64,000 bases of DNA, from positions 971,143 through 1,035,142 of the forward strand of contig NW_003314329.1 of assembly GCF_000143415.4 (NCBI RefSeq), given 5' to 3'. Of the stretch, positions 1 through 11,079 are shown in pieces. The stretch comes from Selaginella moellendorffii (taxonomy: Eukaryota; Streptophyta; Lycopodiopsida; Selaginellales; Selaginellaceae). The notes beneath the pieces are model-generated. The model was not told where the DNA came from. It made no database searches and worked only from the letters and a program-made list of their open reading frames with translations. The position numbers were made by a program, and so were the translations under genes. Numbering within the stretch: the first letter of the stretch is position 1; every line of letters begins with the position of its first letter.

Positions 1-47
1 AGCACAGGAGCAAAGTTTTGGTGGCGGATCAAAATTCGCCTTTATAC

Positions 48-361
48 TTACATGAGAGCACCGGTAGCCCAATCTTGTTCCATAACGAGTCTTCGTGCGT
101 GCAGCAGCTGTTCGCGCTCTCTCTCTGCAAGATCAAAGTATAGAAGACGATGCGCTCTAAGTTTCTCTCACCTTGGCGGTGCCGATTCATGTGTCCTCCC
201 AGAGCTTGAGACTTTGCAAACTTCATCGGACAGAAGCGGCACTCGTAAGGCCTGGAAGACGATGGCTCGTTGCTGCACGAAGAAGCGGCCATGGAGGAAA
301 GGCTGCGAGGCCGGAGTCGAGGCCGAGGACGAGGCTTTGGAGGTGGCGGCGGTGGTGGCAT
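48..361 (-). CDS. JAGGED/NUBBIN-like single C2H2 zinc-finger transcription factor
   Basis: Two exons are proposed: 361-172 and 124-48 (complement), joined by a GT-AG intron. A Pro/Arg-rich N-terminus is followed by one C2H2 finger with the plant QALGGH helix (about residues 40-62). After splicing, the finger runs into an Arg/Glu-rich stretch and a short LHARRLV segment before the stop. That downstream pattern (HRQER..., ARQLV-like) is typical of the JAGGED/NUBBIN branch of QALGGH proteins, which in Arabidopsis promote lateral-organ growth as nuclear DNA-binding regulators. The product is about 88 residues, shorter than angiosperm JAG, so an upstream exon may be missing: a TCAG sits directly before the first ATG and could be an acceptor. 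Exon 2 and the family are well supported; the start is uncertain. Confidence 0.72.
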
Positions 362-899
362 CTGACAGCAGCTGGTAAAAGAATAATTCGCAAACGCAGT
401 GCAACGCTAAGGATTGGAATCGTGACGAGCAAGAGGAAGAACGAAAGAGTGATTTTTTGGAGGTGAGTTTATACTGACCAGCTCGATGATCTTGTTGTGC
501 TATCGCAGTTGCATTGGGACGACGAGGATGGAGTAGTCGGGGACAAGTTAAGATCAAGAGACGATGCTTCATCCATCGCTGCGAGAAGACGAAGTAGTAC
601 TAGAGTTCTTGCGAAAATAGGATCTAGTCAAGTATAATTGGGGTGATCAAAGAGTGACGAAAGATTCTTTGGTTCTTTGTTTAATCTTTGCATCGGACTT
701 TGCCAACACCAATGAAGAGAAAGTTCTAACTTCCAAAACTAGCCTTTAAGCCCTAATTTTATCTCTTTAAAGCGACCTTTAGAAGATCCAAAAGTAACAA
801 ACCCTAAAATCTTTGTTCTTTACCGTTGGATCGGGATCGGTTATCTAGGGCTTGAGCTATTTTTTTCCCTCTCTTTCTCTCGTCGTGCGGGCGGATGAG
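362..899. other. Divergent intergenic region between zinc finger and SUN genes
   Basis: No convincing coding sequence. It separates two divergently transcribed genes and should hold both promoters and 5' UTRs. A TTG-initiated extension of the SUN reading frame reaches back to 852, but no ATG lies in it. Confidence 0.5.
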
Positions 900-2586
900 A
901 TGCTGGCTGCCGCCGTGAATTCCACCTCCACCGCCACCTCCGGCTCGATTCCTCCTCCTCCTCCTCCCGCCGCTCCCGCCGTTCCCTCTAGGGCGAGGAA
1001 GCGTCCTCCCACTTCTAGGTCTCACTCCATGGTCGCAGCAGCTCCGGAAGAACAGGGCATCGACAATGGCGGCGCTGCCGCCGTTGCTGGCGCTGCGAAT
1101 CCCGCGAGCAACACGGCCAATGGCGGCTGCGAGACGTGCTGCAGCGTCGGGAATGGGGAGGGCGAGGCGGTGTCGTCGCCGCTGCGCAAGACATCGCTTC
1201 GGGCGCCCAAGACAGGTAACAAGGTAGCTAGATCTTCACACAAGCAGGATAGTTCTTCGCGGCCGGGGGCGGAGACTCACCACCATCTCGCGGGGCCGCT
1301 CTTCTCCAAGCCGGTCTTCATCGCTGTGATGCTGGCAGTGATGGCCACTACTGCCTGGAAGTGGAGCCGGGATCCAGGGGTAGCACCGGGGATCTCGATC
1401 GCCCAGATGAAAGAGCTGGAGGATTTCTCGAGGAAGACGACCAAGTGGATGCAAGTCCAGCTCGAGCTTGTGGATATGAAGATCGGGAAGGAGATCGAGG
1501 GGCTGAGGAGAGATGTGGAGGACAAGATCGAGGAGCAGGCGTTGGCTCTAGAGACGAGCATCATGAACTTGAAATCACAGGTGGAGGATATGGATTCTTC
1601 CGTGCAAAGGCTCACGCAGGACGGGCTTCTCACGAAGAAGGAAGGGATGGAACTCATCGCGTCGATTATCCAGCAGCGAGCAGCGGAAGAGTCTGGAAAA
1701 TCTCTCACTCTGGACGACGTGAGAATCGCTGCGAGACAGATCGTGGAAGCGGAGCTGGAGAAGCACTCGGCGGATGGAATCGGTCGGGTGGACTATGCTC
1801 TTGGCAGTGGAGGAGGGAAGATCATCGAGCACTCGGAGGGATTTTTCACGGGTGGCCGGGCGGGGTGGCTGAGCATTCTTGGAGCTGGGCTCTCGGCCGG
1901 AGGCGCGGTGAGGCATCCCATGGCTCACAAAGTCTTGGAGCCGAGCTATGGCGAGCCGGGTCAGTGCCTTCCACTCAAAGGAAGCAATGTTTTCGTGGAG
2001 ATTGCGCTGAGAACTCACATACATCCCGACGCCATTACGATCGAGCACGTCCCAAAGGTATGATCTCCTCCCTCTCCCTTTTTTTCCGAGTGTTTGAGCG
2101 AGAGACCTTGATCCGGGAGTGAGAGAAACTTAGCTTAGCGCTAATCTGGCGAGACTAGAGTTTGGTTCTTCCTCTTTCTTTCTTCGACTGTTTGAGCGAG
2201 ACAGAGATAGAAAACTTCGATCGAGAGAAACTTAGTCCAGCGTTTTCTTCAAGCTCTCGAGACTAAAGTTTGGTTCATCCTCTTTCTTCCAGAGCGTGGC
2301 TTACGACGTGACGAGCGCTCCCAAAGATTTCCGCGTCTTTGGCTGGCTGGAGCGAAGCATCCAAGCCGGGACGATCGCGCGGCCAGTGAAGAAGCTCTTG
2401 CTGGGAGAATTCAGCTATAGTTTGGATGGATCAAACATCCAGACTTTTAGCTTCCCGGAAGAAGTGTCGAGGGAGCTGATCAACACCGTGCGAATCCACA
2501 TTACATCCAACCACGGTAGCGCCTCTCACACTTGCCTTTACAGAGTTCGCGTCCACGGCTTTGAGCCATCGCCACAGCATTTTTAG
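900..2586 (+). CDS. SUN-domain protein of the inner nuclear envelope (plant SUN1/SUN2 type)
   Basis: Two exons (900-2057, 2293-2586) with a phase-0 GT-AG intron give about 483 residues, matching plant mid-length SUN proteins (roughly 455-470). The order is a low-complexity Pro/Ala nucleoplasmic N-terminus, one transmembrane helix (about residues 138-156), a charged coiled coil (about 165-250) and a C-terminal SUN domain (about 310-480) with the family signatures DYALGSGGG, SVAYD..SAPKDFRV and a terminal Tyr/His-containing strand. Plant SUN proteins pair with KASH/WIP proteins to form LINC bridges across the nuclear envelope, tying nuclei to the cytoskeleton and acting in meiotic chromosome movement. 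The first ATG in frame is at 900. Family assignment is secure; SUN1 versus SUN2 is not meaningful here. Confidence 0.93.
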
Positions 2587-2672
2587 AGCTCTTGTTCTTC
2601 CTGTAAATTCTTTTATATACATTGTGTTTGAACAAATGTGTGTGGAGGAGCCCTAAACCTAAGCTATGAGCT

Positions 2673-5113
2673 ATGGCAGATGAAGCGAGCTGGGATTCGC
2701 GGCGTGGCAGCCGCGGCCGAGCTTCTTCCAATCGATCGGCAAGCTCGTCACAGCGCGCGGCAGCGCCGGATGGTAGGGATTTCATCGGCAGTATAAGGCG
2801 GAGGCAGCAGCAAGCGAGGGGTTTGTCGCGGAAATGGGGGTCGATCAATCGCTACATTCTCCAGGCGCGGCAGTGGGCCGAGCAGGAGCCGACGCTGCTG
2901 GCGCTCCAGGCCGCGCTGTTGAGATTCGTCGACAAGCTGGTGCCAGTCATGGCGACAATTCGATCGAGGGCCGGGAAGGTCGTCGAGCGGTGGTGGCCGG
3001 GAGTGGAGAGATGGGGCATATTCGCTGGCAGGTTTTTCCTGATTCTTCTCGTCGCTACGCTTGACTGTTCGCTGCGAGGGATCAAATCGGTCTTGCGATT
3101 GAGCTCCGCGGCCTTGTGCCTCATTTTTTGGTGCTCCATTCTCAACCTCGCGGTGCTCGCAGGATTCCTCTCCATCGCCATTGCCACTGTAAGTTCTCCA
3201 AGCTTTGGCCTTTGCTTCTTTCTCCATTTTGTTTGCTTCATACATAGTTTTTTCTTCTCTTCCAGGTGGTCACGATAGTCACATCGTTTTTCCTTGGATT
3301 AACTCCAGGTTTCATCGTCCTGAGCTTGTATGGAGCTTCTGTTTCGTGGATGTATGGGAGCTTCTGGACGACGTTCGCAGTCGTCTTAATTGCAGGTCAG
3401 TGACTTTTGGTGAAGTGGATTTCTTCTCACCGTCGTGCTCCAGGCACTCTCTACCTTTTCCAGCAGCCTGCCGCCTGGATCATCCTCTTGCTCTACGCGG
3501 TTTACTCGTGCAAGGTCCATGGAGGGTGGCTTGGAGTGTTTCTCTGCTGTGGCCTGTCCTTCGTGTCCAGTGACGTGATCGTTTACTTGGTCGCTACTGT
3601 CGAGCAGAGAAGACAAAGTGAAAAGGTACACGATCGGTTTAGTAAAGGCAAGGCAGCTCCCAAGTCCAGTTCTCAAACTCAAAGATTTAGCAGTGCTGCT
3701 GAAGACGAGAATTCGCCTTCCGTAAGTGGTGCTCCTGATGTCGACCAAACGGTGGCAGAGGAAGAGGTTGCACGAATTCTGGGGTCCGGGGATCACTATG
3801 CAGTTCTTGGCTTCCAACGGTTTGAAGTTTGCGAAGAGTCCGCTCTGAAAAGAGAGTACAGGAAAAAGGTTTGATCTTCTTTTCTGTTTTTCCTTGTCCA
3901 GTTTTGGTTGACGATTATGGTGCAGGCAATGTTGGTTCATCCTGATAAAAACAAGGGAAACGCAAAAGCGGAAGAGTCGTTTAAGCGATTACAAAATGCT
4001 TATGAGGCCGAATCACACTTTACTCTTGACAGTCATACTATAATGCAGTCTTCCTTGCAGGTTCTTCTGGACACTGCGAAGAAGAAATCTTACGACGATG
4101 ATTTGCGCAGGGAGGAGTTAATCATGAACTTTCGACGAAACGGCTTTGGCTTCCATAAGGTAAAGCTCGGACCCAAGCGGGATTTTTCTTCGCTAATGAT
4201 TTGCTTGCTTGTCTGCGACAAACAGAACGGCAGGTGTGAGTCGCCAGATTGTGGGTGTCACAATCTCGATCACCAAGACGAGGGAGCTGAAGCCGAGCTA
4301 GTTGACGCACGGCCTATTGTCTGTAAGAATTGCAAGCAGCTCCACATGTGGACGCCTACGGACAGGAATAAGCAACACGCGAGGTGGTGTCAAGTACGTA
4401 TTTGTTAGTTCCTCACAATCAGTTTAGATTTCGGAGGTGATATTCTCGTCCGTGTCAATTATGCCAGGAGTGTCAGGAATTCCATCCGGCCAAGGATGGA
4501 GACGGCTGGGTAGAACAATTTGGTCATGCTGTCTTCTTTGGTTTGTTCCAAAAGGTTGGTAACCAGTTGAATGTAGGACGCAATTTGGTTGTGAAGATGA
4601 GCCGTAGTGCGTGTTTTTTTTTTTTTTTTTTGTTCTATCAGGTGGATGTTCCTCAAGCATACGCTTGCGCTGGAGACATGGTGTTCAACGTAACGGACTG
4701 GGCGATTTGCCAGGTAACGGAGCTCATTAAAACTCCGTCTCTTGAAAACTTAGACATTGTTTCCTGGCTTCCGTCCACAGGGCATGAAGTGTCCAGCAAA
4801 CACGCACAAGCCTTCGTTCTTCGTGAGCACACAGGCAGCCATGGGAGGAGGAGGAGGAGGAGGATCTTCATCGAAAAAAGGCAGGAAAGGCAACGTTGCC
4901 GAAGGATTTCCATTCCCCGACATGGCGGAGACGATGAACGAGCAAGAGTTTTACGACTGGTTCGAGAAGGCGATGGCTTCCGGGATGTTTGGAGGCGCGA
5001 GTTCTTCTCACGGCGAGCAGCAAAGCCATCACCAGCAACAGCAAGCTTCCTCGTCGTCGTCCAAGCAAGGCCATCGAAAGAAGAAGAAAGGAGGCAACAA
5101 GAAGCAGTGGTGA
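2673..5113 (+). CDS. ER-membrane J-protein with Jiv90 domain (DNAJC14-like)
   Basis: Nine exons are proposed: 2673-3188, 3266-3395, 3444-3868, 3926-4006, 4061-4159, 4226-4393, 4468-4554, 4642-4713, 4781-5113. The product is about 636 residues. A basic N-terminus precedes several hydrophobic helices (about residues 115-270), then a J domain with HPD at about 362-364, then a Cys-rich block (CESPDCGC, CKNCKQLH) that fits the Jiv90 domain, and a Gly/Ser/His/Lys-rich tail. HPD proteins stimulate Hsp70 ATPase; DNAJC14-type proteins act at the ER membrane in folding and receptor export. All junctions are in phase. The 54 nt at 4007-4060 are odd: they interrupt the J-domain alignment, start with GC not GT, end in CAG and contain no in-frame stop, so they may be a rare GC-AG intron or an 18-residue insertion. 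Confidence 0.87.
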
Positions 5114-5143
5114 AGAACGCATACGTAGATAAAAGCTATATAA

Positions 5144-5168
5144 TCTCAGGAGTGGGATTCGAACCCAC
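5144..5168 (-). other. tRNA T-arm-like fragment (truncated tRNA, Leu-like 3' end)
   Basis: On the minus strand this reads as a perfect 5-bp T stem around a TTCGAAT loop followed by a CTCCTGAG-like 3' acceptor strand, resembling the 3' end of plant tRNA-Leu. No matching 5' acceptor strand, D arm or anticodon arm is visible within 150 bases, so it is at most a decayed tRNA fragment lying just past the stop of the J-protein gene. Confidence 0.35.
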
Positions 5169-5743
5169 GCACGCTCTTTGTCCCCGATTTACCCCAGCAA
5201 ATACTTTTTTGTCACATCGCTTGCGAGGTAAAAAATGGAATGGAATGATGAATTTGCGTAACAGAAAGCTGGCGATGACTGACGGGTCAACTACGGACGG
5301 AATATGCCGTGCGGCGGGGAAGAATATTCTGGGAACCAAGCGTGGGCACACGTCATCCTCCTTCATGGGGATGTCATGTGCGGCAAACGGCCGCCGTGCG
5401 GTGACGCAGTTCTTTCCTTCCATCCATCTCTCTTGGTGTGGTGGTGTTTGTTTTTAGAGTGAGCTAGGTCTAGAATGAGCTCGCAAGTACCGCGAGGACG
5501 TCGCCAAGGCCTAGGCGCCGCAGGGGTGAGCGCGCGCATTCTCGGCTCGATCGGGGAGCTTCTTGGAGAGATTATGACGCCGCGATCGCTCCTCGGCGAG
5601 ATTACCGTCACAGGTGGATGAATTTCTCGGGATCTTGGCAGCGCATTCTCTGATCGGGAGCTCGGGAGCTTCTCTGATCGGTTGCCGGCGTAGATCGTCG
5701 TCACAGGCGGCTGAATTTCGGAGAATCTTGCGGCGCCGCGATC
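5169..5743. other. Intergenic region upstream of bHLH gene
   Basis: No supported gene. The part from about 5480 on is GC-rich with repeated GATCG / TCTCGG words and is probably promoter and 5' UTR of the bHLH gene. Several short frames here are not supported by any recognisable motif. Confidence 0.4.
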
Positions 5744-7951
5744 ATGGCCAAGGCGATCGTCCCCGGGCTCCAAGAAAGGCTGCGATCGCTGGTGAATGGC
5801 AAGGGCTGGGACTACGTCGTCTACTGGAAGCTCAACGACGATCAGAGGTATGGGATATGTTCTTCGCTAGCGTGGAAAGACCTGTGTCGAGGATTTTGTG
5901 GCTCATCGCTCGCAGGTTTATCGATTGGGTGGGCTGCTGTTGTGGCGGAGTGACAGCAGGCCATGGAATTGGAGCGGATTTTTTCTCGCCACAGCCTCAC
6001 TACCTGGATGGAGGAGCGCCTTGTCCCGATATCTCGTTCCCCCATCCATCAACAAAGACGTGTACGATTCTCTCCGCCATGACGCTCTCTCCTTCCATTC
6101 CTCTTGATTCGGCCGGGTAAGAACAAGTATGAGCTCGCTCGCACAGAGAAACTGTAGTGAGTCCTTTAGCTTCGTGCGTGTGCTATCATATGTCACGAAA
6201 CTCTTGTTTGTGTACTTACGCTTTGGTGGTTTCTTGGCAGTGTTCACGCTCAGGTGCTTTTGTCAGGGCAGCCTCGCTGGATTAACTTCTCGCTGGAGAG
6301 TAACCAGGTATATAAGGAGGGATTTTACTTAGAGATTGTGTCGTCGTGGTAACGGAGGTTTTGCTTACAGCACGAAGGCGTGCAAACCAAAGTTTACATT
6401 CCAATCCAGAATGGAATCGTGGAGCTCGGATCGTCAAGCCAGGTGCTTTTGATATGCTAGAAGTGAGATGACAAAGCATTGATTCTTTTCTTTGTTGCAG
6501 ATTGCCGAGAATGCCATGGTCATTCAAAGTGTAAAAGCAAAGTGTGGGGATCCATGGCAGGATTTTCAGGTTGGCAATTACAATTCCATGCAAACTGGCT
6601 TGTTATGTACCTTTCTTTTCCACTGTCAGGGTTTCCAGGAGAACGTTGACCAGCAAGGCTTCAAATCTCTGTACAAGAACCAAGAAGATGGTTTAGACAA
6701 GCACTTCAACGGCCATGGCGACCAGGTGCACTGGACTTCGGCGCTGGACACTCACCCTTGGGAACACGACGTAGGATTTTCCGACAATCAGTTCTCACTG
6801 AACATCGCGGCACCGACTCAGCTCAACTTCCTTGGGCAGCCCTCTAAAACGGGTGGTCAACCGTCGGACCACTTTGACAAGCAAGTTGACTGTTCCCGCC
6901 CCGAGAAACAAGGGCCGCCATTTGTGCAGGGGCTGCAAGACGTCCCTCCTCTTGCTCCTCCAAATCACAGCTTCTCGGAGTCTCCTCACGGCAGCGGCGT
7001 CTCCAAAGAGAACTCCGAAGTCAAGCAGGAGACGCGCGCTGATTCGTCAGATTGCAGCGACCAGGTGGACGAAGACGATGAGAAAGCCACCGGCCGCTCT
7101 GGGCGGCGGCACTTGTCCAAGAACTTGGTCGCCGAGAGGAAGCGGAGGAAGAAGCTTAACGAGCGCCTCTACTCTCTCCGAGCATTGGTCCCAAAGATAA
7201 CCAAGGTAACGATTTGAGACTGACATTATAAATGAAGGTGAATGACTGACAGGGTGGTTTCCTGTGTCTCAACAGATGGACAGAGCATCAATCTTGGGCG
7301 ATGCCATTGAGTACGTCAAGGAGCTACAACAGCAAGTTAAGGAGCTGCAGGACGAACTGGAGGACGATTCTCAGGCTGCCAACAATATCCCCACAATGAC
7401 AGACGTTTGTGGTGGAGGACACAAGCACCCTGGGAGCGAAGGAATCACGATTGCAGACGTTGACACCAACAAATGTGCCTTGAAAGCGGATGATATCAAC
7501 GACAAGAAAGTGGAAGATCTCACGCAGCCAATGCAGGTAAGTGCTTTGCAACAAAAACACACGGCAAGTCTTACAATGTTTTTTCAGGTGGAGGTGAGCA
7601 AAATGGATGCTCACTTGCTAACTCTGAGGATCTTTTGTGAGAAGCGGCCGGGGGTGTTTGTGAAACTGATGCAGGCACTGGATGCGCTGGGTTTGGACGT
7701 CCTGCATGCAAACATCACCACGTTTCGAGGATTAGTCCTTAACGTTTTCAATGCTGAGGTAACGTTTTTGCTGTGGTTCTTTTCGCTTTTATCGAGTGAA
7801 GTTTTGGCTACTGTAGATGCGGGACAAGGAACTGATGCAAGCTGAGCAGGTCAAAGAGACGCTCTTGGAAATGACATCGCAGCCAGAAGCGCGAAGCAGC
7901 TCGTCGCTTGTGTCTGAGTCTCATATGGGAGTGATAACTATTGATGGGTAA
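5744..7951 (+). CDS. AMS: bHLH transcription factor of the ABORTED MICROSPORES type
   Basis: Nine exons (5744-5847, 5916-6116, 6241-6307, 6371-6442, 6501-6569, 6630-7205, 7276-7536, 7588-7758, 7817-7951) give about 551 residues, close to Arabidopsis AMS (571). The N-terminus is a bHLH-MYC_N regulatory domain (WDYVVYWKLNDDQR, CCCGG, PSIPLDSAG, SGQPRW). The basic helix-loop-helix lies at about residues 335-393 and carries AERKRRKKLNERL and VPKITKMDRASILGDAI, near-identical to the AMS branch. A C-terminal ACT-like fold follows (about 450-530). AMS is a nuclear activator of tapetum and pollen-wall genes in angiosperms, working with DYT1-group bHLHs. In a seedless plant the expected role is sporangial tapetum and spore-wall formation, which is an inference. 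All splice junctions keep phase. Confidence 0.9.
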
Positions 7952-8062
7952 ACGAGAATGCTGCCAAGTTAAAAGTGATGGAATTTCCAATCTTCCATGA
8001 CAAATATCTATTTATCATCAATTTCGAACATAAATGTAACTTCCACTTGGAGTGTATACAAC

Positions 8063-8476
8063 ATGGATTTCGGGGGTTTAGTTTTTTCAATTTCCATACT
8101 GATTATGTTATTTAGAGGCTCAGGCTCAGACTGTTCTTGTAAGAGTGTTGAGTATAACAACGTTGCTAACTTCACGATTTTAGAGGATGGTTATAATTTC
8201 AAGCCCGGAGTGTCCCGGCAGCTCTTAGATTGCAAAGATCACAATAAGAGGAATGCAATTGCTAGGTGGTTGAATATGGAATATGGAAGGCATGAGATAG
8301 AAGACAACAATCCCACTTACAGTTATTTTGTAGAGGATTTGCAGTGTTTTGAGATTACTTCTTTTAATGGATGGGGTCATTTTAGAACCACAAATGGATG
8401 GTATGGTTGGAGTTTCTGGGCCTTCACAGGGAGTTTCATTCAATCTTCTAACCACTTGAGTGTTGATTTTCTTTAA
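8063..8476 (+). CDS. Small hypothetical secreted protein, unknown family
   Basis: An ATG-initiated frame of 137 codons starts with a hydrophobic segment that could be a signal peptide (about residues 5-20), followed by a Cys-Ser-Cys motif and a domain rich in aromatic residues (YSYF, LQCFEIT, GWGHF). No family is recognised. It is AT-richer than its neighbours. About 400 bases downstream a decayed sequence encodes a similar C-terminal stretch, which argues that this is a real protein-coding unit belonging to a small local family. Start choice rests on the hydrophobic leader; an in-frame upstream ATG exists at 7997. Confidence 0.5.
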   Translation: MDFGGLVFSISILIMLFRGSGSDCSCKSVEYNNVANFTILEDGYNFKPGVSRQLLDCKDHNKRNAIARWLNMEYGRHEIEDNNPTYSYFVEDLQCFEITSFNGWGHFRTTNGWYGWSFWAFTGSFIQSSNHLSVDFL

Positions 8477-8875
8477 TTCTTGGTTAACCATTGGGTATTC
8501 CTAGTTTATGTTTTGTTTATATTTAATTGAAGTTTTTAGTTGTATACTTTGAGTTTACTAAACTTCTTCACAAAATTACTAATAAATTTCTTTTTATTTG
8601 TTATTTGCCATAGCTAAATGATTTTTCTTGCTAAATAGAACGAAAAAAGAAAGATTTACTGTATGTTTAACAAAAAGCAAAAGTAAAGCTGTAAAGGTTG
8701 TAAAGTTTGCATCCATCGATGCAAACTTCCATTTCTCGCGATAAATGTTAGGACATAGAAAATAAAATGTAGAGGCAGCAAGCTATGTACCAAGCTCTAG
8801 TTTTTCCGGCTTTTACGATCTTGCTACTGGCACGGTTTCAAATCTCAGAGCTGCTGGTGCTAGGTATAGTCTTAA

Positions 8876-9004
8876 GGCCGTTCAGCCCAACATATCAAAC
8901 GCTTCAGCTATTTCACCGAAAGCTTACAGTGCTTCGAAGTTATGTCGTTCAATGATTGGGGCCATTACAAGTCGGGGCATGGGATTACCATCGATTTTAC
9001 CTGA
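8876..9004 (+). pseudogene. Decayed C-terminal copy of the upstream orphan protein
   Basis: Reading from just after a TAA at 8873, the frame contains RFSYFTESLQCFEVMSFNDW and ends in a TGA at 9002-9004. It aligns with the C-terminal part of the ORF at 8063-8476 (YSYF..DLQCFEITSFN.WGHF). Stops occur immediately upstream and no start region is visible, so it is a remnant of a tandem duplication. Confidence 0.55.
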
Positions 9005-9452
9005 ACATCATTGACAAATGTAAAACCATGACAATAAGCTTGAAAAAGATTTAGTTTCCAGAACTAGTCTGAAAATCAGAGTAGAGTTTTCTTTCACGTG
9101 ACTCAGCAGAAAATGGATGGATTGTCACTCACATCTATCATCAGAAACTGTGAAATAACTGGTCATCACTGCCACGAGTAAAGAAGGGATTCATCTAATT
9201 GGCTCAGCAACTCGGTGAAATTTTCACTCATGTTGCCTTCAGACAAACTGTGAAATTTCTATAGACATCATCGCCATTCTAGCCTCTAGAAGGGAAGAAA
9301 AACTTACAAGGAATTCGTGGCCTCCTAGTTGGAGCGAGAATGGAGCTTTACTGATCCATCGCAAGCCATTGTAAGCACTGCCAATTACGCGTTATAGAAG
9401 GTGAGAAGAGAAACACACAAACAGAAAACAAACCTGCTTTGAAGGCATGGTT
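9005..9452. other. Intergenic region, nothing recognised
   Basis: Mixed-composition sequence between the orphan remnant and the 3' end of the RWD gene. It must carry the 3' UTR of the minus-strand gene; no other feature was seen. Confidence 0.4.
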
Positions 9453-10803
9453 TCAGTGACCACTCCCAATCTTTAGCGCGCTCAAGAACATATGTTCTAG
9501 TGCCGCTTCTCGACAAAGTGCTGCGAGCTTCGACATGTCAGTCTCGCCGAGCTCTTCGATTTGAGTCGTCTTGAACCGGCGCAGCTCGTCAATGTTGCGG
9601 CCAGCAGGACACTGCTCCTCCTCGAGAGCCCGCAAATTCATAGCTTGCCATCTCAAGTGACGAACTCTCTTCACATATTCGGTAATATTTGTGTCTTCAG
9701 CCTGGACAAATGGACAATCATGATGTGAAACAACACACATACACATACCTCAATGATTAGAATACCAGGAAAGCCAGGCTTGCAGTAGCCACCCACACGA
9801 AGTTCCTTTCCCCACTCCACGATACATTTCCTTTTCCGCGTGGACTTGATGTGATGAAACCTTCACAAAAGTGATCGAGCTAGAAATTGTTAAAGATTCA
9901 CAAAAGAAAACAAACCAAAAGAGTTTTCTCTTTAGGAGTTGTGACGCTCCAGACATCGATGAAGCGTTGGAGGATTCAGTGGTTTGATCGTTTTCTGATA
10001 TCCGCCAAGCCAAGTCCTACACAAGACAGGTTAAGAACCTCCAAAATGGAAGCGAGAAGAAACTTACCTGTACTTTTTGTAGCACTAAAAGAGTCGATTC
10101 CTGTCCGAGAGCTCCCTCGGCAACGCTGGCTGCCGCTCGATTTAAGCTGTCAAGTTGATCTCTTGCAACGCTTCCATGGCATCTCACGTTGACAGCCACC
10201 GCTTGGCTCTCTGGATAGTCGTCCGGGAAGGTGAACTGGATGCTTAAACACTCAAGCAACTTAAGGTGGACAGTGAACGAGACAGAGCCACCATAGCCAG
10301 CCTCAAACTCTCCCTGGCCAGAGTATATAGACCGCAAAGCCTCCACCTGTGGATCGAGAATTTTTTTTTTTTAATCAGAAAACCATAGAAAACTTATCAG
10401 AAATTCTTCACAGTGGAAGAAAGTTTTCCAGCATCGACCAAAGAGAATTTTCAGCAATGCGCAAAACCAAATTTGCATTTGATCGATGCACATTCAAAGA
10501 AAGAAAGACCTTTATGAAATTATCACAAAAAGGGTCTATGAAAAGGGGAAAGAAATCGAAAGCGACGAGATTCATCCGCAGAGAATTTTCAGCAATGCGC
10601 TAAACCACATTTGCATATGACCGACGCACATTGAAAGAAAGACCTTTATAAATTATCACGAGAAGCGTCTATGAAAAGAGGAAAGAAATCGAAAGCGACG
10701 AATTTCATCCGCAGAAAAAGTAGGAACAATCGATCACAAGCAAACATTGTACCTCGTCTAGCTGCCGCTGGAGATTCGCGGAAGTGTGGCGGCGTCCATC
10801 CAT
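9453..10803 (-). CDS. RWD domain / DUF1115 protein (RWDD2-like)
   Basis: Five exons on the minus strand (10803-10753, 10346-10068, 10016-9916, 9860-9749, 9701-9453) give about 263 residues, close to animal RWDD2 proteins. The RWD domain (about residues 18-110) carries the FPDDYPE signature, an alpha/beta fold related to ubiquitin-conjugating enzymes but without a catalytic Cys. The C-terminal DUF1115/Prp3-C-like domain contains WFHHIKS, KRKCIVEW and a GGYCKPGFPG segment. All four introns are GT-AG and in phase. The biochemical role of the family is unknown. The first intron (10752-10347) is unusually long for this region and contains two near-copies of a sequence around GAGAATTTTCAGCAATGCGC. 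Confidence 0.87.
10440..10715. repeat. Imperfect direct duplication inside the first intron of the RWD gene
   Basis: The block beginning GAGAATTTTCAGCAATGCGC and running through the words GACCTTTAT..AATTATCAC and GGAAAGAAATCGAAAGCGAC occurs twice in tandem (about 10446-10576 and 10580-10712) with small indels. It lengthens an otherwise compact gene. Confidence 0.6.
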
Positions 10804-11079
10804 AGCTCTAGCTCCGCGCTGCCGCCGCCGCCGCCCATTTTGGAAAAGAAGAACCCTAGTGGGAGAGAAGGAAAGCAGCATTAAAGAAGAATTTTTTAGG
10901 GCTAAAGGAAATTACTTGCTAGGGCGGACGGAATGGATCTCTGATGGTGATGGCGATGGCGCTGGCGCAGTGGCTCGCGGCATCCGAGGCGTAAGCGGTG
11001 CGATCGCGGCGGCGAGCTCGGCAGCTAGATCACGGTCCTAGGATGCTGGTGAGCTCGCCGCTGATGAAGGGCTTGTTCG
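10804..11079. other. Bidirectional promoter region
   Basis: A 276-bp gap between the minus-strand RWD gene and the plus-strand membrane protein. It should contain both 5' UTRs; a Gly-rich reading frame upstream of the RWD start ATG is closed by a TAG and is not part of that gene. Confidence 0.4.

Noticed and set aside
5144-5168. Functional tRNA gene
   Set aside because: Only a T arm and 3' acceptor strand can be folded; the 5' acceptor, D arm and anticodon arm are missing.
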